Below are positions 61,603-64,000 of a DNA stretch of 64,000 bases, piece by piece. The first letter of the stretch is position 1. Every line of letters starts with the position of its first letter. The stretch lies in NCBI GenBank assembly GCA_002343185.1, contig DDRT01000016.1:7607-71606 (forward strand), given 5' to 3'. Origin of the DNA: Deltaproteobacteria bacterium UBA2409. GTDB taxonomy: Bacteria > Bdellovibrionota_C > UBA2361 > DDRT01. The notes under the pieces were generated by a model, which was given only the letters and a program-made list of their open reading frames with translations, had not been told where the DNA came from and did not search any database. Made by a program: the position numbers and the translations under genes.

Positions 61603-62886
61603 ATGTCAGAAGATTCACTATTTGCAGAAGCAGAAAAGCAGTTAGATAAGGCTCTAGCGATATATAAAGTCGATCCTGAAACAGAGCTAAGGCTTAAAAT
61701 CCCCCAGCTTTCAGTTCAGGTGGGCATCCCTGTAAGGATGGACGATGGAAGCCTTCAAATTTTTAAGGGCTACCGTGTCAGATACAACACCCTCCTTGGG
61801 CCAAGTAAAGGAGGCATTAGGTATCATCATACAGTTACATTTGATGAGGTAAAATCATTAGCCTTTTGGATGACCTTCAAGTGCGCCGTAGTTGGGCTTC
61901 CTTACGGAGGTGGTAAGGGTGGTGTAACAGTCGATCCCCGCGCTCTCTCTCAGATGGAGCTTGAAAGACTTTCAAGAGGATACATAGCTCAGATTGCTAA
62001 CTTTATTGGACCAGATTTAGACATTCCTGCTCCGGATGTTTACACCAATAGTACCATCATGGGCTGGATGGTGGACGAGTTTAGTAAGATTAAGCGTGAT
62101 TGGACGCCAGGAGTTATTACCGGAAAACCTATCTCTTTAGGAGGCTCTCTTGGTAGAGATGATGCAACTGGAAGAGGTGGCTTTTATGTTTTTGAGATTC
62201 TAAGAGAAAAGCTTGGTCTCGCACAGTCTAAGATTGCAATTCAGGGTTTTGGAAATGCTGGAACCCATTTTGGAAAATTGGCTCAAAGTGTTGGTCACAA
62301 AATAGTGGCTGTTTCAGATTCAAAGAGTGCAATCTATTGTGAGCAGGGTATAGATGTAGCAAGTGTTGAAAGATTTAAAAAAGAAACAGGAAAACTAAAA
62401 GCTGTTGTATATAAGGGTGATGTTGCATCCGAAGTTTCTCATCAAGAGATCACTCATGAAGAACTTTTAGCACTTCAGGTTGATTGCTTAGCTCCTGCTG
62501 CACTTGAAAAAGCTATTACTGGACAGAATGCTGCTAGTATTAAGGCAAAGGTGATTCTTGAGCTAGCAAACGGACCAGTTACCCCTGAAGCCGACGGAAT
62601 CTTAGAAAAGAAAGGGGTAGTAGTTCTGCCAGATATTCTGGCCAATGCTGGTGGAGTAACTGTTAGTTACTTTGAATGGGTGCAAAACAAAGAGGGTTAC
62701 TACTGGGAACTTGAGGATGTTCATACAAAACTAAAAGCAAAAATGGAGAAAGCAGCGTTAGAGATCTACAACATTCATAAAGATAGTAGTTGCTCAATGA
62801 GAACTGCTGCCTACGTTGCCGCTCTAAAACGACTCGATGCAGCATCCCAGGCAAGAGGAACAGCTGCCTTATTTAGAAGAATATGA
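61603..62886 (+). CDS. gdhA: glutamate dehydrogenase (Glu/Leu/Phe/Val family)
   Basis: 427 residues. Interconverts glutamate and 2-oxoglutarate plus ammonia with NAD(P). The substrate region is GPSKGGIRYHHTVT, the catalytic Lys 105 lies in YGGGKGGVTVDP, and the nucleotide-binding GFGNAGTHFGKLA follows, then LANGPVTPEAD and FEWVQNKEGYYW. The coenzyme preference cannot be told reliably. ATG start with GGATGAGG upstream. The stop overlaps the next gene by ATGA. Confidence 0.95.
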   Translation: MSEDSLFAEAEKQLDKALAIYKVDPETELRLKIPQLSVQVGIPVRMDDGSLQIFKGYRVRYNTLLGPSKGGIRYHHTVTFDEVKSLAFWMTFKCAVVGLPYGGGKGGVTVDPRALSQMELERLSRGYIAQIANFIGPDLDIPAPDVYTNSTIMGWMVDEFSKIKRDWTPGVITGKPISLGGSLGRDDATGRGGFYVFEILREKLGLAQSKIAIQGFGNAGTHFGKLAQSVGHKIVAVSDSKSAIYCEQGIDVASVERFKKETGKLKAVVYKGDVASEVSHQEITHEELLALQVDCLAPAALEKAITGQNAASIKAKVILELANGPVTPEADGILEKKGVVVLPDILANAGGVTVSYFEWVQNKEGYYWELEDVHTKLKAKMEKAALEIYNIHKDSSCSMRTAAYVAALKRLDAASQARGTAALFRRI

Positions 62887-63566
62887 GGTATGTTATTGGT
62901 AAGCGCGCAGTTGGATCGCTTATAAAAAATTCTCCTCATAGAATCGAAAAGTTACTTGTTGATGGTGATCTACCTAAGGGTTTTCCTAAAGACTTAAAAG
63001 TTGAACCACTAAACTTGAAAGATTTTGCTGGTCTAAACCATCAGGGAATAGTTGCATTAGTTACCCCGTCTCCCTACATAGAGCTATCAGATATTCATGA
63101 AGGACCTGTAGTTGCTCTTGATGGGGTATTAGATCCTCACAACGTTGGGGCAATATTAAGAACCGCATCTTGCTTTGGAGCTAAAGCGGTAATCTGGTCA
63201 AAAAATAGATCCCCAGGAATTACTCCAACTGTTTCAAAAGTAAGTGCAGGAGGAAGTGAGCTGATCCCACTCTGCCAAGTTTCTAATTTGGCACAGGCTT
63301 TAAAAAAGCTAAAAGACAAAGGATTTTGGATAGTTGTAAGCACCATGGATGGAGCTGACCTAAGACAGACAGAGATTCCTGCCCCTTGGGTTTTGGTTCT
63401 TGGTTCTGAGGATGAAGGGGTATCTAGGTTAGTTTCAGAGCTTGCAGATTTTAATCTAACGATTCCAACAGATCCCGAAGGGGTAGAATCACTCAATGTA
63501 GGAGCAGCCGCTTCTGTCCTTTTATACGAACTCACTCGACAGAGTTTTCAATCTAAAGTACCCTAA
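62883..63566 (+). CDS. rlmB: TrmH/SpoU-family 23S rRNA 2'-O-methyltransferase (RlmB-type)
   Basis: 227 residues. The SpoU fold motifs are present: LDPHNVGAILRTASCFGA, VLVLGSEDEGVSRL and IPTDPEGVESLNVGAAASVLLYEL, which form the trefoil knot and SAM site. The N-terminal substrate-binding domain is short (about 75 residues). RlmB methylates G2251 of 23S rRNA, the most likely role, but related TrmH paralogues cannot be excluded. Coupled to gdhA by ATGA; scpA follows. Confidence 0.85.
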   Translation: MRYVIGKRAVGSLIKNSPHRIEKLLVDGDLPKGFPKDLKVEPLNLKDFAGLNHQGIVALVTPSPYIELSDIHEGPVVALDGVLDPHNVGAILRTASCFGAKAVIWSKNRSPGITPTVSKVSAGGSELIPLCQVSNLAQALKKLKDKGFWIVVSTMDGADLRQTEIPAPWVLVLGSEDEGVSRLVSELADFNLTIPTDPEGVESLNVGAAASVLLYELTRQSFQSKVP

Positions 63567-63573
63567 GCATGTA

Positions 63574-64000
63574 GTGACACCCCTTTTTTCCGTACAAATC
63601 CCTCAGTTTGAAGGCCCAATTGACCTTTTGCTGCATCTTGTAAAGTTAAACGAACTCCCGATTGAAAAACTGTCACTTGCTCAAATTGCATCTCAATATT
63701 TTGCCTGTCTTGAGGAGATGAGAGGTTACGATCTTGATATTGCTGGCGAGTATCTAGTGATCGCGGCGACATTGCTTTCTATAAAATCATCTGTTCTTCT
63801 TCAAGAGCCAGTTGAGTTAGTTATAGATGATGAAGGCAATCTAGTTGATCCACATGAAGAGCTTTTACGCAGACTAAGAGAAGCAGCAGTTTATCATGAG
63901 GCTGCAAGGGTATTTGGCGAAACACCGATGCTTGGGCATGAAGTTTTCGTTAAAGAAGGCGTAATGCATCTTAGTACTTCCGAAGCTCCATTAATGAAAC
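63574..64000 (+). CDS. scpA: segregation and condensation protein A, 5' part
   Basis: Partial; 142 codons reach the window end. From GTG at 63574: VTPLFSVQIPQFEGPIDLL, then VKLNELPIEKLSLAQIASQYF and GEYLVIAATLLSIKSSVLLQEP, the start of ScpA. It is the kleisin of the SMC-ScpAB condensin. GTG is used because upstream ATG codons are out of frame or followed by stop. It was not predicted as a separate gene in simple searches because of the GTG start. Confidence 0.9.
   Translation, partial: MTPLFSVQIPQFEGPIDLLLHLVKLNELPIEKLSLAQIASQYFACLEEMRGYDLDIAGEYLVIAATLLSIKSSVLLQEPVELVIDDEGNLVDPHEELLRRLREAAVYHEAARVFGETPMLGHEVFVKEGVMHLSTSEAPLMK

Noticed and set aside
1..64000. tRNA, rRNA and CRISPR arrays
   Set aside because: No T-loop GGTTCRA motif with acceptor pairing, no rRNA-like stretch and no regularly spaced repeats were seen.

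Overview
This is an AT-rich window (high thirties to about 40% GC by eye) from a Gram-negative bacterium using the standard code, with TGA as a normal stop. Lipoprotein signal peptides, a sulfate-type ABC importer, a flagellin, TadE/TadG-like pilin proteins, a CX14CX2C QueE and many secreted multidomain proteins would fit a deltaproteobacterium-like or candidate-phylum lineage. The sequence alone does not fix the taxon. Genes are densely packed, often with 4-nt ATGA/TTGA overlaps. No tRNA, rRNA or CRISPR array was found.

Layout. 1-7.5 kb: beta-CASP nuclease, QueE, DoxX, SDR and MEMO1-type genes, an S9 peptidase-like lipoprotein, an HTH protein and a glycine-rich RRM protein. 7.4-19.7 kb: a long minus-strand block with four alkaline-phosphatase-superfamily hydrolases, a small LGY-tailed protein, a membrane protein, and a sulfate-type ABC importer whose ATPase is fused to a universal-stress domain. 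19.8-24.7 kb: housekeeping genes (STAS-like protein, ppa, pdxH, yraN, rnhB, LOG). 24.7-29.2 kb: accessory DNA, with a REP-associated transposase (RAYT) bracketed by inverted repeats, then cupin and methyltransferase genes with foreign arginine-codon use and an unknown HDxxH protein.

29.3-49.6 kb is a surface/secretion region: two glycosidase-like secreted proteins, galU, a Cys-rich protein, a lone flagellin, a 1,319-residue subtilase with FG-GAP-like repeats, an SBBP-repeat lipoprotein, two small Cys-rich secreted paralogues, and two lysozyme-like paralogues of which one is frameshifted. A decayed piece of a glycosidase gene lies in the largest gap. 49.8-58.8 kb: a two-component system divergent from three TadE/TadG-like genes, then a collagen-like protein translationally coupled to a helical-repeat protein with a RAP-like C-terminus, then two divergent paralogues of unknown function. 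58.8-64 kb: MscS, zinc-ribbon/DUF3426 protein, glutamate dehydrogenase, an RlmB-type methyltransferase and the start of scpA.

Most unusual items: the RAYT element and its 18-nt inverted repeats; recurring GGTCAGGCC palindromes in gene gaps; the ABC-Usp fusion; the collagen-like/RAP-like pair; the near-identical 3' ends of two lysozyme-like genes, one with a 1-nt frameshift; and a 10-C tract in a possible promoter spacer.
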